Under the pieces are notes generated by a model. The model did not search any database. It was not told the DNA's origin and saw nothing but the letters and a program-made list of their open reading frames with translations. Positions 9,635 through 18,640 of a DNA stretch of 64,000 nucleotides are shown here, piece by piece; positions within the stretch are counted from its first letter, which is position 1; each line of letters begins with the position of its first letter. Origin of the DNA: Pacificispira sp033344895 (GTDB lineage Bacteria; Pseudomonadota; Alphaproteobacteria; UBA8366; Aestuariispiraceae). A program made the position numbers and the translations under genes. The stretch covers positions 930,001 to 994,000 of the forward strand of contig OZ245920.1 of NCBI GenBank assembly GCA_965229685.1, written 5' to 3'.

Positions 9635-10176
9635 TCCGGGCATTCGTGAAATCCTCCGACGGCACAACCTCGGTTGAACTGGCCCTGGGGTTTCCGGTCC
9701 TGCTGTCCTTCGTGATCGGTGTGATCGAGATTGCGAACCTGATCTTTCTCAGTGTTTCGCTGGAGAATGCGGTGCTGCATGCCTCGCGGTTCGGCATTAC
9801 CGGTTCGACGACGACCGGCGTCACCCGCCTGGAGCAGGTTCGCTCGATCATCGAGGATCAGACCTTCGGGCGCATTCCACCGGACGATCTGGTCATCGAC
9901 ACGCTGGTCTTCGATCAGTTTGCCGATATCGGAAAGCCGGAACCCTTTGCAGACGCCAACGGGAACGGCAGCTACGACGCGGGAGAAAGCTATTCGGACG
10001 TCAACGGAAACGGAAGCTGGGATGCGGATATGGGAACCGCGGGGCTGGGTGGAGCCGGTGACATTGTCCTGTATCGCGTCCGATATACCGCACCCAGCCT
10101 GACCGGTTTCATGGATTGGGCGACGCAGGCAGTGCAACTGACGGCCGCCGTCGCCGTGCGCAACGAGCCTTACTGA
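9631..10176 (+). CDS. TadE-family protein with internal DxNGNGxxD repeats
   Basis: 181 residues, overlapping the TadG-like stop by four bases. The N-terminus (DGTTSVELALGFPVLLSFVIGVIEIANLIFL) is the TadE signature: a short polar leader, a conserved Glu one residue into a long hydrophobic helix. Residues 108-120 and 123-135 are two copies of a D-A/V-N-G-N-G-S-Y/W-D-A motif spaced by 15 residues, like dockerin or EF-hand calcium loops. TadE-type proteins are minor pseudopilins processed by a TadV-type prepilin peptidase; none is encoded here. Probably anchored in the inner membrane with a periplasmic body. Confidence 0.8.
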   Translation: MIRAFVKSSDGTTSVELALGFPVLLSFVIGVIEIANLIFLSVSLENAVLHASRFGITGSTTTGVTRLEQVRSIIEDQTFGRIPPDDLVIDTLVFDQFADIGKPEPFADANGNGSYDAGESYSDVNGNGSWDADMGTAGLGGAGDIVLYRVRYTAPSLTGFMDWATQAVQLTAAVAVRNEPY

Positions 10177-10727
10177 TGGAACAGGTTGCTGCCTTCCTGC
10201 GTGATCGGCGGGGATCGGCCCTGATCGAGGTCGCGTTTTCGATTCCGATCCTGATGGTTCTGCTGACCGGGATCGTGGAGATCGGCTTCTTTCTGATGCT
10301 GAATCAGAAACTGCAGCACACGGCGGTGTCGATTTCCGATCTGACGACGCGGGACGAGGACATCGATCAGACAACCATGGACGACATCTTCAACGCTGCG
10401 CCGCTGATCATGGAGCCATTCGACATGACGTCGAATGCGCGGATTTATGTGACGGCCGCCGGAAACAACAGCGATGGCAACGCAACGATCTTCTGGCAGC
10501 GCACAGGGGCCGGAAGCCTGATGCAGACCTCCGGTATCGGGGTCGAGGGGGGCACACCGACCCTGCCGCCGGACATTCCGCTACGGGACAACGAAACCCT
10601 GGTCGTCACCGAGGTCTATTACGAGTATCAGCCTGTCTTCTTTTCGGTCATCGACCCGGTTCGCCTGCGCCGTACCGCCTTCTACCGCCCTCGCATCGGC
10701 GCCTTGCAGTCGATCGGAAACAACTGA
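10176..10727 (+). CDS. TadE-family minor pseudopilin-like protein
   Basis: 183 residues from the ATG at 10176, which shares one base with the preceding TGA (TGATG). The leader DRRGSALIEVAFSIPILMVLLTGIVEIGFFLML has the TadE/TadF pattern with Glu at position 5 of the hydrophobic helix. The rest is a small soluble domain (about residues 45-183) of beta-rich character without Cys. It is the last gene of the TadG-TadE-TadE operon. No secretion ATPase (TadA), outer membrane channel (RcpA) or Flp pilin gene lies within the window, so its machinery must be elsewhere or the unit is independent. Confidence 0.8.
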   Translation: MEQVAAFLRDRRGSALIEVAFSIPILMVLLTGIVEIGFFLMLNQKLQHTAVSISDLTTRDEDIDQTTMDDIFNAAPLIMEPFDMTSNARIYVTAAGNNSDGNATIFWQRTGAGSLMQTSGIGVEGGTPTLPPDIPLRDNETLVVTEVYYEYQPVFFSVIDPVRLRRTAFYRPRIGALQSIGNN

Positions 10728-10778
10728 GGGGAAGCCGGATCGCTGTGCGGTGTCTGCTGCAACGCGGGGTGGGGTGGT

Positions 10779-11567
10779 TCAGGCCGCCGCACTCTTCGCC
10801 GGTTCGAAGCGCAAGGCGTCGAGATAGGCCTTCACCGTCGCATCGAAGCCCATCCATAACGCATCCGCCGTAAAGGCGTGACCGATGGAGACTTCGTCCA
10901 GGCGGGGCAGGGCATGCACTAGCGCAGGCAGATTTTGCGTCGTCAGGTCGTGCCCGGCATTGATCAGCAATCCGGCCTTCACCGCCGCCTCTGCGGATCG
11001 CACATAGCGCCGCAGTACAGTGTCCCGTTCGTCGGTGTCATAGGCATCGGCATAGGGGCCGGTATAGAGTTCCACCCGGTCGGCGCCGAGGCTCGCGGCC
11101 TTGTGCATCGCCGGTTCGGGATCGTCGGTGGCGTTCATGAACAACGACACCCGACAGCCGATCCCCTTCAGGGTCGCGATTACCTGGCGCAGGCGGGCTT
11201 CCTCCGCGAAGACGTCCCAGCCATTGTCCGATGTCGCGGCTTCGGGCGAGTCGGGCACCAGCGTTGCCTGATCCGGCCGAACCCGGTCGACGATCGCCAG
11301 ATAGTCGTCGAAGGGATTGCCTTCGATATTGAATTCTGCGCCACGCGAGTCCCAGCCTTCCTCGCGAATCATCTCCGCCAGGTTGAAAACGTCGCTGCGC
11401 CGGATGTGGCGCTCGTCGGGGCGCGGATGCACCGTCAATCCGTGAGCGCCTGCCTTCAGGACCGTGCGGCCGGCCTCGACAGGATCGGGATAGCCGACAT
11501 GGCGCTGATTGCGCAGCAGGGCGACCTTGTTCAGGTTTACGGACAGTTTTGCAGCCTGTCTTTTCAT
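10779..11567 (-). CDS. pdxJ: Pyridoxine 5'-phosphate synthase
   Basis: 262 residues. PdxJ condenses 1-deoxy-D-xylulose 5-phosphate with 3-amino-2-oxopropyl phosphate in the DXP-dependent vitamin B6 pathway. Matching segments are LSVNLNKVALLRNQR at the N-terminus, GAHGLTVHPRPDERHIR (the active-site His and phosphate contacts), INAGHDLTTQNLPAL and VSIGHAFTADALWMG near the C-terminus. It is usually near acpS-era-rnc in proteobacteria; here it is alone, transcribed towards the TadE gene and divergent from an EamA permease. Confidence 0.93.
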   Translation of the reverse strand: MKRQAAKLSVNLNKVALLRNQRHVGYPDPVEAGRTVLKAGAHGLTVHPRPDERHIRRSDVFNLAEMIREEGWDSRGAEFNIEGNPFDDYLAIVDRVRPDQATLVPDSPEAATSDNGWDVFAEEARLRQVIATLKGIGCRVSLFMNATDDPEPAMHKAASLGADRVELYTGPYADAYDTDERDTVLRRYVRSAEAAVKAGLLINAGHDLTTQNLPALVHALPRLDEVSIGHAFTADALWMGFDATVKAYLDALRFEPAKSAAA

Positions 11568-11724
11568 GGCACCGAATTCCAGTTTCTGACTTTTACGCGC
11601 GGAATGGCACTAATGTAGTGTCTTCTTGCCGAATATCGACAGGTCCATTTATGAAGTTTCCGCGTAGGCCGCTGGAACCGCACTTCCTGCTGTCCAAACC
11701 GCGTCGAATACCCGATAAGAGGGC

Positions 11725-12621
11725 ATGGTACTTTCCGACAATATTCGAGGGGCCGCCCTGATGGCGGCAAGCATGGCGGCCTTCGTCTCGAATGACGCGC
11801 TCATGAAATTGGCCTCATCGGATGTATCGCTGTTTCAGGCCCTGTTCATCCGCGGTCTGATCGCCACGGTGGCGATTGCCTGCATTGCCGCCTGGCGGGG
11901 CCAGATTTTCGCGCGCTTCGAACGCCGTGACTGGAAGATCCTATCGCTACGACTGATCGGCGAGATCGGGGCGACCCTGTGCTTCCTGACCGCGCTGTTC
12001 AACATGAAGCTGGCAAACGTCACGGCCATCCTGCAGGCCCTGCCGCTGGCGGTGACATTGGGGGCCGCGGTCTTCCTGCATGAACCGGTCGGCTGGCGGC
12101 GCTGGACGGCGATTGCCGTCGGATTCATCGGCGTTCTGGTGATCATTCGGCCGGGGTCGGAAGGGTTCAATAGCTATTCCATGCTGGCGGTGCTTTCGGT
12201 CGCTTTCGTCGTGCTGCGCGATCTGTCCACGCGTCGGTTGAACGCCCATGTGCCGTCGATTTTCGTCGCCATGATGACCTCGATTGCGATCACCACCATC
12301 GGCGGGCTGATGTGCCTGACGTCGGAGTGGCGGCCGATCGAGGTTGAAACCGTCTGGCCTCTGGCCGGTGCTGCGGGATTTCTGGTCTTCGGCTATCTGT
12401 TCAGCGTCATGACCATGCGCGTGGGCGAGATCAGTTTTGTCGCCCCCTTCCGCTATACCATCCTGATCTGGGCGATCCTGCTGGGCATTTTCCTGTTCGG
12501 TGAGTATCCGGACGAGTGGATGCTGGTCGGCAGTGCGATCATCGTCGGAACCGGTATGTATTCCTTCTATCGCGAACGCATCCGCGGTCGGTCGATCCCG
12601 CATCGGAACCGTCGCCCGTAG
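11725..12621 (+). CDS. EamA/DMT-family permease
   Basis: 298 residues with ten hydrophobic segments in two repeated halves, the drug/metabolite transporter arrangement; the halves are recognisable from DALMKLASSDVSLFQALFIRGL and the later helix SFVAPFRYTILIWAILLGIFLFGEYPD. The C-terminus is basic (RGRSIPHRNRRP), consistent with a cytoplasmic end. Such proteins export or import small metabolites across the inner membrane; the substrate is unknown. An alternative start exists at 11761. The gene ends just before the terminator of the convergent serine-cycle operon. Confidence 0.8.
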   Translation: MVLSDNIRGAALMAASMAAFVSNDALMKLASSDVSLFQALFIRGLIATVAIACIAAWRGQIFARFERRDWKILSLRLIGEIGATLCFLTALFNMKLANVTAILQALPLAVTLGAAVFLHEPVGWRRWTAIAVGFIGVLVIIRPGSEGFNSYSMLAVLSVAFVVLRDLSTRRLNAHVPSIFVAMMTSIAITTIGGLMCLTSEWRPIEVETVWPLAGAAGFLVFGYLFSVMTMRVGEISFVAPFRYTILIWAILLGIFLFGEYPDEWMLVGSAIIVGTGMYSFYRERIRGRSIPHRNRRP

Positions 12622-12647
12622 CGCGGCGACCCGACGTAACATCACCC

Positions 12648-12681
12648 GAAAAAAGATGCCCCCTCCCGGATGGAAGGGGGC
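12648..12681 (-). terminator. Intrinsic terminator after mtkB
   Basis: On the minus strand a 7-bp GC stem (gccccct / agggggc, positions 12675-12681 and 12658-12664, 10-base loop) is followed within three bases by a run of six T (complement of 12649-12654). It sits about 40 bases beyond the mtkB stop and closes the sgaA-mtkA-mtkB unit. Confidence 0.8.
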
Positions 12682-12722
12682 AGGGATCACCTGCTTGGCC
12701 GGTAGAGGGTGGGACGTCTGAA

Positions 12723-13622
12723 CTACGCGGCTGTTCGGCAGGTGTTGAGGACTTCTGCGACGGTTCTGCCCAGGGCTGCAGGGTTGGGGGCGACGGTGAC
12801 CCCCGCATCCTTGAGAATCTCGACCTTTTCCTGGGCGCTTTCCCCGAAGGCCGAAATGATCGCACCGGCATGCCCCATGCGGCGGCCTTTGGGGGCCGAC
12901 AGGCCGGCGACATAGGCGATCACTGGCTTGGTCATGTGATCGCGAACGAATTCCGCGGCCTCGGCTTCCTGCGGCCCGCCGATCTCTCCGATCATCATCA
13001 CGGCGTCGGTATCCGGATCCTGTTCGAAGAGTTCCAGGATATCGCGGAAGGAAGAGCCGTTGATCGGGTCACCGCCGATCCCGACGGAGGTCGAGACACC
13101 GATGCCCAGCTCCTTCATCTGGCTGGCGGCTTCGTAGCCCAATGTGCCGGAGCGGCCGACGATGCCGACGCGGCCCGGCTGATAGATGTGGCCGGGCATG
13201 ATACCCATCATTGCCCTGCCGGGAGAGATCGTCCCGGCGCAGTTCGGCCCGGCCAGGATCATCCGGTTCTCGGCGCGGTATCGGCGCATATAGCGTTTCA
13301 CCCGTATCATGTCCTGCGCCGGAATGCCGTCGGTGATACAGACACAGTAACGGATGCCGGCATCGGCCGCTTCCATGATTGAATCCGCGGCGAAAGGCGG
13401 TGGCACGAAGACGATGGAGGCCTCGGCGCCGGTTTCCTCGACCGCGCCGCGAACGGTGTTGAACACCGGCCGATCCAGATGCGTCTCGCCGCCCTTGCCG
13501 GGCGTTACGCCGCCGACGACCTGGGTGCCATAGTCGATCATTTCCCGGGCGTGGAAGGTGCCGATGCGCCCGGTGAAGCCTTGGACGAGGACCTTGGTGG
13601 TTTCGTTCAGCAGGATGGCCAT
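12723..13622 (-). CDS. mtkB: Malate-CoA ligase (malate thiokinase) alpha subunit
   Basis: 299 residues starting at the ATG 13620-13622 behind a ggagacgag ribosome-binding site. It has the succinyl-CoA-synthetase alpha fold: VLVQGFTGRIGTFHA (CoA-binding Rossmann loop), LAGPNCAGTISPG, VGIVGRSGTLGYEA, and GRRMGHAGAII with the phospho-histidine. The length and the neighbours (a paired beta subunit and serine-glyoxylate aminotransferase) favour malate thiokinase, which makes malyl-CoA from malate, CoA and ATP in the serine cycle, over TCA-cycle SucD. Sequence motifs alone do not separate the two activities. Confidence 0.85.
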   Translation of the reverse strand: MAILLNETTKVLVQGFTGRIGTFHAREMIDYGTQVVGGVTPGKGGETHLDRPVFNTVRGAVEETGAEASIVFVPPPFAADSIMEAADAGIRYCVCITDGIPAQDMIRVKRYMRRYRAENRMILAGPNCAGTISPGRAMMGIMPGHIYQPGRVGIVGRSGTLGYEAASQMKELGIGVSTSVGIGGDPINGSSFRDILELFEQDPDTDAVMMIGEIGGPQEAEAAEFVRDHMTKPVIAYVAGLSAPKGRRMGHAGAIISAFGESAQEKVEILKDAGVTVAPNPAALGRTVAEVLNTCRTAA

Positions 13623-13633
13623 TTCTCGTCTCC

Positions 13634-14809
<1,176 letters not shown>

Positions 14810-14832
14810 GACGTGTCTCCCGGTTGGGTGGC

Positions 14833-16026
14833 CTACTCGGCGGCGGCGGCCAGGACGGCGGGCGCAGTTTCGCGGTAATGGTCTATGGCGGCACCGACGC
14901 CGGACCCGGCTTGCAGTTCGACACCGCAATCGCGCAGGGCGATCTCCGCCGCCGCGATGCCGGACAGGATCTTCACCTCGTCCAGCGCCCCAAGATGGCC
15001 TATGCGGAAGACCCGCCCTGCCACCTTCGAAAGGCCGACGCCGAAGGATGTGTTGTACTTGTGATAGGCCGTACGGACGACATCGGCGCTGTCGAAGCCT
15101 TCCGGCACGATGACGGCGGTAACGGTGTCGGATGCGATCCCCGGTCGGGCGGCACAGATATCGAGGCCCCAGGCGGTCACCGCGCGGCGGACCCCCTCGG
15201 CCAGTCGGCCGTGCCGGGCCCAGACGTTTTCAATGCCTTCTTCCGCCAGGATGTCCAGCGAGACCCGCAGACCGCGCAAAAGCTGTGTGGCAGGCGTATA
15301 GGGGAAATAGCCGTCCTTGTTGGCGCCGCCATGCCAGGCGAAGTCGAAATAGCTGCGCCGGCACTGTGCCGTCTCCGATGCCGCCATGGCCTTGCGGCTG
15401 GCGCAGACGACCGACAGGCCGGTCGGCAGCATCAGGCCCTTCTGAGAGCCCGCGATGGCCAGGTCGACGCCCCATTCGTCCATGCGGAATTCGATACAGG
15501 CGATGGAACTGATTCCGTCGACCATCAGCAGGGCCGGGTGATCGGCAGCGTCCAGGATCCGTCGGACGCCCGCGACATCGGACGTTACGCCCGTCGCCGT
15601 CTCGTTCTGGCACACAAGGACGGCCTTGATTGTTTCGGCGTCCGGCTGGGTCAGGCGTTCCTCCAAACGGTCCAACGGGAAGGCTTCGCCCCAGGGCATT
15701 TCCCATTCCTCGGTCTCGAAGCCGAGGTCACGGCACATCTTGGCCCAAAGCATGGAGAACTGGCCGAAACTGGCGACAATAACACGGTCGCCCGGCGACA
15801 GCGTGTTGGTCAGCGCTGCTTCCCAAGCGCCGGTGCCGGATGACGGAAACAGAAAGATCTCCCCCGTCTCCGATTTGAACAGTGCCTTCAGATCCCGAAA
15901 CAGCGGCTTCGTAAGGTCCGGAAAGTCCGGCGCCCGAATATCCTCCATCGCCAGGTTCATGGCGCGCCGCACGCGGTCGGGAATATTGGTCGGACCGGGA
16001 ATGAAGAGATGTTTCGGTTCGGTCAT
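14833..16026 (-). CDS. sgaA: Serine--glyoxylate aminotransferase
   Basis: 397 residues, a PLP-dependent fold type I enzyme of the class V aminotransferases. It begins with FIPGPTNIPDRVRRAM, shows FLFPSSGTGAWEAAL around the cofactor phosphate, VDGISSIACIEF with the cofactor-binding Asp, and GSQKGLMLPTGLS with the Schiff-base Lys. The enzyme transfers the amino group of serine to glyoxylate, giving hydroxypyruvate and glycine, the central step of the serine cycle. Only 23 bases separate it from mtkA, so sgaA-mtkA-mtkB are one operon ending at the terminator near 12650. Confidence 0.9.
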   Translation of the reverse strand: MTEPKHLFIPGPTNIPDRVRRAMNLAMEDIRAPDFPDLTKPLFRDLKALFKSETGEIFLFPSSGTGAWEAALTNTLSPGDRVIVASFGQFSMLWAKMCRDLGFETEEWEMPWGEAFPLDRLEERLTQPDAETIKAVLVCQNETATGVTSDVAGVRRILDAADHPALLMVDGISSIACIEFRMDEWGVDLAIAGSQKGLMLPTGLSVVCASRKAMAASETAQCRRSYFDFAWHGGANKDGYFPYTPATQLLRGLRVSLDILAEEGIENVWARHGRLAEGVRRAVTAWGLDICAARPGIASDTVTAVIVPEGFDSADVVRTAYHKYNTSFGVGLSKVAGRVFRIGHLGALDEVKILSGIAAAEIALRDCGVELQAGSGVGAAIDHYRETAPAVLAAAAE

Positions 16027-16061
16027 CAGTCGGCTCCTCGAAGAACGGGTCGCAGGCGGAT

Positions 16062-16229
16062 TCAGGACGTGCCGGGCTTTCGATCGTAGAATTCCGTCTC
16101 GACCGTTCGCATGGCATCATGGAAGGCGAAGGGGTCGGCCGGCTCCGGTCGACCGGCTCGACGTCTGGCCAGATAAAGGCGTAGCGGATTGGGGTGGTCC
16201 CCATCGAACTCGACTACGGTATCGGGCAT
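16062..16229 (-). CDS. Small orphan protein upstream of sgaA
   Basis: A 55-codon reading frame beginning MPDTVVEFDGDHPNPLRLYL and ending DRKPGTS, with an aaaggac ribosome-binding site six bases before the ATG. It is rich in charged residues, has no Cys and no membrane segment. It lies 35 bases upstream of sgaA in the same direction, so it is probably the first gene of the serine-cycle operon. I do not recognise a family. The composition (RRRAGRPEPADPF, HDAM) looks like protein rather than chance, but support is limited to frame, ribosome-binding site and position. Confidence 0.5.
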   Translation of the reverse strand: MPDTVVEFDGDHPNPLRLYLARRRAGRPEPADPFAFHDAMRTVETEFYDRKPGTS

Positions 16230-16420
16230 CGGCTTCGTCCTTTCGGAAAGGAATGAAGCGGATGGGGCCCCGGCGACCCTCGGCGGCTAGGCGTCCTGCA
16301 CAGCCGCGTCGGATCTTCCCATCCGCTTCTGAGGGGTAAGGTCGGGGAATTCCGGTTTTCCCGGAACATTCCGATGGATAGCCGATTGAATTCTTTTGGG
16401 CGGGGCCGGAAAGGCCAGAA

Positions 16421-16442
16421 CGGGTAGGTATTTGCCTACCCG
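16421..16442. repeat. Inverted repeat between LuxR-type gene and serine-cycle operon
   Basis: Perfect 8-bp arms cgggtagg / cctacccg separated by six bases (tatttg). It lies 43 bases beyond the stop of the LuxR-type gene and about 190 bases upstream of the 55-codon ORF. No T-run follows on either strand, so an operator is at least as likely as a terminator. The rest of 16230-16484 holds no gene that I can see; it contains a further imperfect dyad (cccggaac / gttcc type) near 16350-16370. Confidence 0.4.
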
Positions 16443-16484
16443 CGCGTGGATACGCGGTGCTTCGCCGGGTTGCCGGAAGTTCTG

Positions 16485-17111
16485 CTATTCAAAATCCCGA
16501 CGGCGTTCGACGAACAAGGCGACGGCCATGGCCCGGTTGCTGACGTCCAGCTTCTCGTAGAGGTTCTTCAGGTGAAACTTCACGGTATTGCCGGAGATGC
16601 CGAAACGCCGGGCGATCTGCAGATTGGTCCAGCCTTGGGACAGCGCCTTCAGCAGTTCGCGCTCTCTCTGGGTCAGGTCGGCGAAGGGGTCGCTGTAGAG
16701 GGCGCGGACGTCGATATACGGGAAGCTGATCCGTCCGTGCGAGACATCGATCAGCGTGTCCAGAAGGAATTCCGGTGGCTCGCTCTTGGAGCAGAAGCCG
16801 AACCCGCCGAGTGCCATGACCCGCTTGGGAATCGCGGGGTGGGGAGACCCGGTATAGACAACGATCTTCTTGCGCGTGCCGGAGCCGCGCACGACTTTCA
16901 GCACCTCGTCGGCCCGCATGTCGGGCAACAGCCAGCCGATGACGCCCAGCTCGGTCGGTCCGTTCAGCAGCGCGTCCAGGAAGGCCTGCCCCGAATCGAA
17001 ACAACCGCGGCATACGAAACGACCGTCGTCGTCGCAAAGGCCGCTCAGCCCACGCCTGACCAGCGGGTTCTTGTCCGCGATCATGATGTCGATGCGCCGT
17101 TCCATCCCCAT
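16485..17111 (-). CDS. LuxR-type response regulator with atypical receiver
   Basis: About 208 residues from ATG 17109-17111 (cggag ribosome-binding site; a second ATG follows six bases later). The N-terminal receiver-like domain starts RIDIMIADKNPLVRRGL. Where a FixJ/NarL receiver has the phosphorylated Asp before x-x-LPDM, this protein reads LGVIGWLLPDM, with Gly at the Asp position. The conserved Lys is kept (FGFCSKSEPPEFL). The C-terminal helix-turn-helix is a clear LuxR domain (LTQRERELLKALSQGWTNLQIARRFGISGNTVKFHLKNLYEKL). It is therefore a DNA-binding protein whose control probably does not use phosphorylation. It precedes the serine-cycle genes on the same strand and may regulate them. 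Confidence 0.8.
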   Translation of the reverse strand: MGMERRIDIMIADKNPLVRRGLSGLCDDDGRFVCRGCFDSGQAFLDALLNGPTELGVIGWLLPDMRADEVLKVVRGSGTRKKIVVYTGSPHPAIPKRVMALGGFGFCSKSEPPEFLLDTLIDVSHGRISFPYIDVRALYSDPFADLTQRERELLKALSQGWTNLQIARRFGISGNTVKFHLKNLYEKLDVSNRAMAVALFVERRRDFE

Positions 17112-17248
17112 GAACTCCGCTCGGTGACCCCGACTCTCCCGGAACACGCCCGGTGAACCCGGCATTTTCCACGGAATTGCCCGAACGAGTGACGGAATAG
17201 CGACGCGTTCTCACACAAACGGCCCAAGTTCCGGGGTGAACCCGGAAG

Positions 17249-18364
17249 TCACCAGCCGTTGCAACGAGACCAGACGGATGTGGGGGCGCCGTTTTCCAGC
17301 ACGGTGTAGTCAGGATAGGCGGCGGCTGTCATGCAGGCGTGGTTGGGCAGGACACGAACGAGGCTGCCGACCGGCAAACGATCGAACAGGGCCTCGTCGG
17401 GCAAGACCAGATGGCCATGTTCCTGACTGACGGAGGTCACGAAGACGCCGGGGATGGGGTCGCCGGTCTCGTCGCAGACTTCGCCGTAACCGACTTCGGG
17501 ACGAAAGGCGTTTGCGCCCCTGTCCTTCGACAGGGCGAGGCCGCCTGCGTCGATCAGGATCTTTCGCGCCTCGCGGTTATGTCCGATGACCGTCGACAGA
17601 ACGCTGAGTGCAAGCTCTTCCCGCCGACAGATGCCGCGGGATTGTTGATCCAGATCGAAAAAGACGAAGACACCGGCGCGGTACTCGGTCAGGCCCGTGG
17701 CGTCGCGACTGAACAGCGCCGTCGGGGTCGACCCGGCACTGACCGTCGAAACTGTGTGGCCGGCCGCGCGCAATCGGTCGGCGGCCCGGACGACGGCCTG
17801 ACGCTCCTCCTCGGCGATGCGCCGGATATCTTCGATATCGTCGACGCCATAGGAATGTCCGGCATGGGTCAGCACGCCTTCCAGACGGGCACTGCCCGAT
17901 GCGGCCAGGACGTCCGCCATGGCCATCAGCGTGTCGCCGCCGGGCGCCGTGCCGCCGCGACTGTCGCCGCAATCGACTTCGATCAGAAGCTTGAAGGCCG
18001 CACCGTGCTCCGCGACGGCCCGTGCCGCGTCGACGGTGTCGGCGATGATCTTCAGATCCACGCCCCGGCCGATCAGCGCTGCGGCCCGGTCCAGTTTCCC
18101 TGGCGCGATGCCGACCGCATAGGTGATATCGGTGAAACCGTGGTCAGCGAAGTATTCCGCTTCCTGCAGGGTCGATACCGTGATCCCGCGCCTGCGGCCC
18201 GCGGTGGCCAGTTCGCCTACGGCGGCGGATTTCGCCGTCTTGAGATGCGGCCGCAGAGCCACCCCGAGGGCATCCACTGCGGCCGTCATCCGGGCGATAT
18301 TGGCCTCCAGCCGCGACCGGTCCAGAATCAGCCGGGGTGTTTCCAGATCCGAAAGACCGCTCAT
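17249..18364 (-). CDS. DSD1-type PLP-dependent enzyme (D-serine dehydratase / D-threonine aldolase family)
   Basis: 371 residues with an alanine-racemase-like N-terminal barrel. RPHLKTAKS (Lys42) is the PLP lysine region, and VLTHAGHSYG and TVSAGSTPTAL line the phosphate site. Near the C-terminus LPNHACMTAAAYP carries the His-x-Cys pair that binds zinc in fold-type III D-serine dehydratases and the metal in D-threonine aldolases. It should act on a D-hydroxy amino acid in the cytoplasm; which one cannot be told. Its ATG overlaps the stop of the yqaE-like gene by four bases (ATGA). Confidence 0.85.
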   Translation of the reverse strand: MSGLSDLETPRLILDRSRLEANIARMTAAVDALGVALRPHLKTAKSAAVGELATAGRRRGITVSTLQEAEYFADHGFTDITYAVGIAPGKLDRAAALIGRGVDLKIIADTVDAARAVAEHGAAFKLLIEVDCGDSRGGTAPGGDTLMAMADVLAASGSARLEGVLTHAGHSYGVDDIEDIRRIAEEERQAVVRAADRLRAAGHTVSTVSAGSTPTALFSRDATGLTEYRAGVFVFFDLDQQSRGICRREELALSVLSTVIGHNREARKILIDAGGLALSKDRGANAFRPEVGYGEVCDETGDPIPGVFVTSVSQEHGHLVLPDEALFDRLPVGSLVRVLPNHACMTAAAYPDYTVLENGAPTSVWSRCNGW

Positions 18365-18522
18365 CGCTCCCGGACCAGAAGCCAGACAGCGTGGATGCTG
18401 CCCGGCAGCCAGCCGAACAGGCAGAGAACGATGTTCAGGATGAACTGCAGGCCAAGGCCGTCCGTCATCAGGGCCGAGATCGGCGGCAAGAAGATTGCGA
18501 GTAGAACGCGCAGAATGCTCAT
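18361..18522 (-). CDS. YqaE/Pmp3-family small membrane protein
   Basis: A 53-residue protein (MSILRVLLAIFLPPISALM..., ending HAVWLLVRER) made of two hydrophobic helices joined by a short DGLG turn, with the PP and LPGSIHA motifs of the UPF0057/Pmp3 family. Family members sit in the inner or plasma membrane and are linked to membrane potential and salt or cold stress. The ATG at 18520-18522 follows a weak agaggaat ribosome-binding site. It overlaps the following DSD1-type gene by four bases, an unexpected pairing. Confidence 0.85.
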   Translation of the reverse strand: MSILRVLLAIFLPPISALMTDGLGLQFILNIVLCLFGWLPGSIHAVWLLVRER

Positions 18523-18640
18523 GTCGATTCCTCTGTCTTCTGATTTCCGGTTGAGGTTATGCGGCTTCGCGTGTCAACGCCAGTGCCGCAAGGGTTGAAT
18601 TCCGTTTGGCGGCATCGTGTTTTGACTTATACTTATTTGC

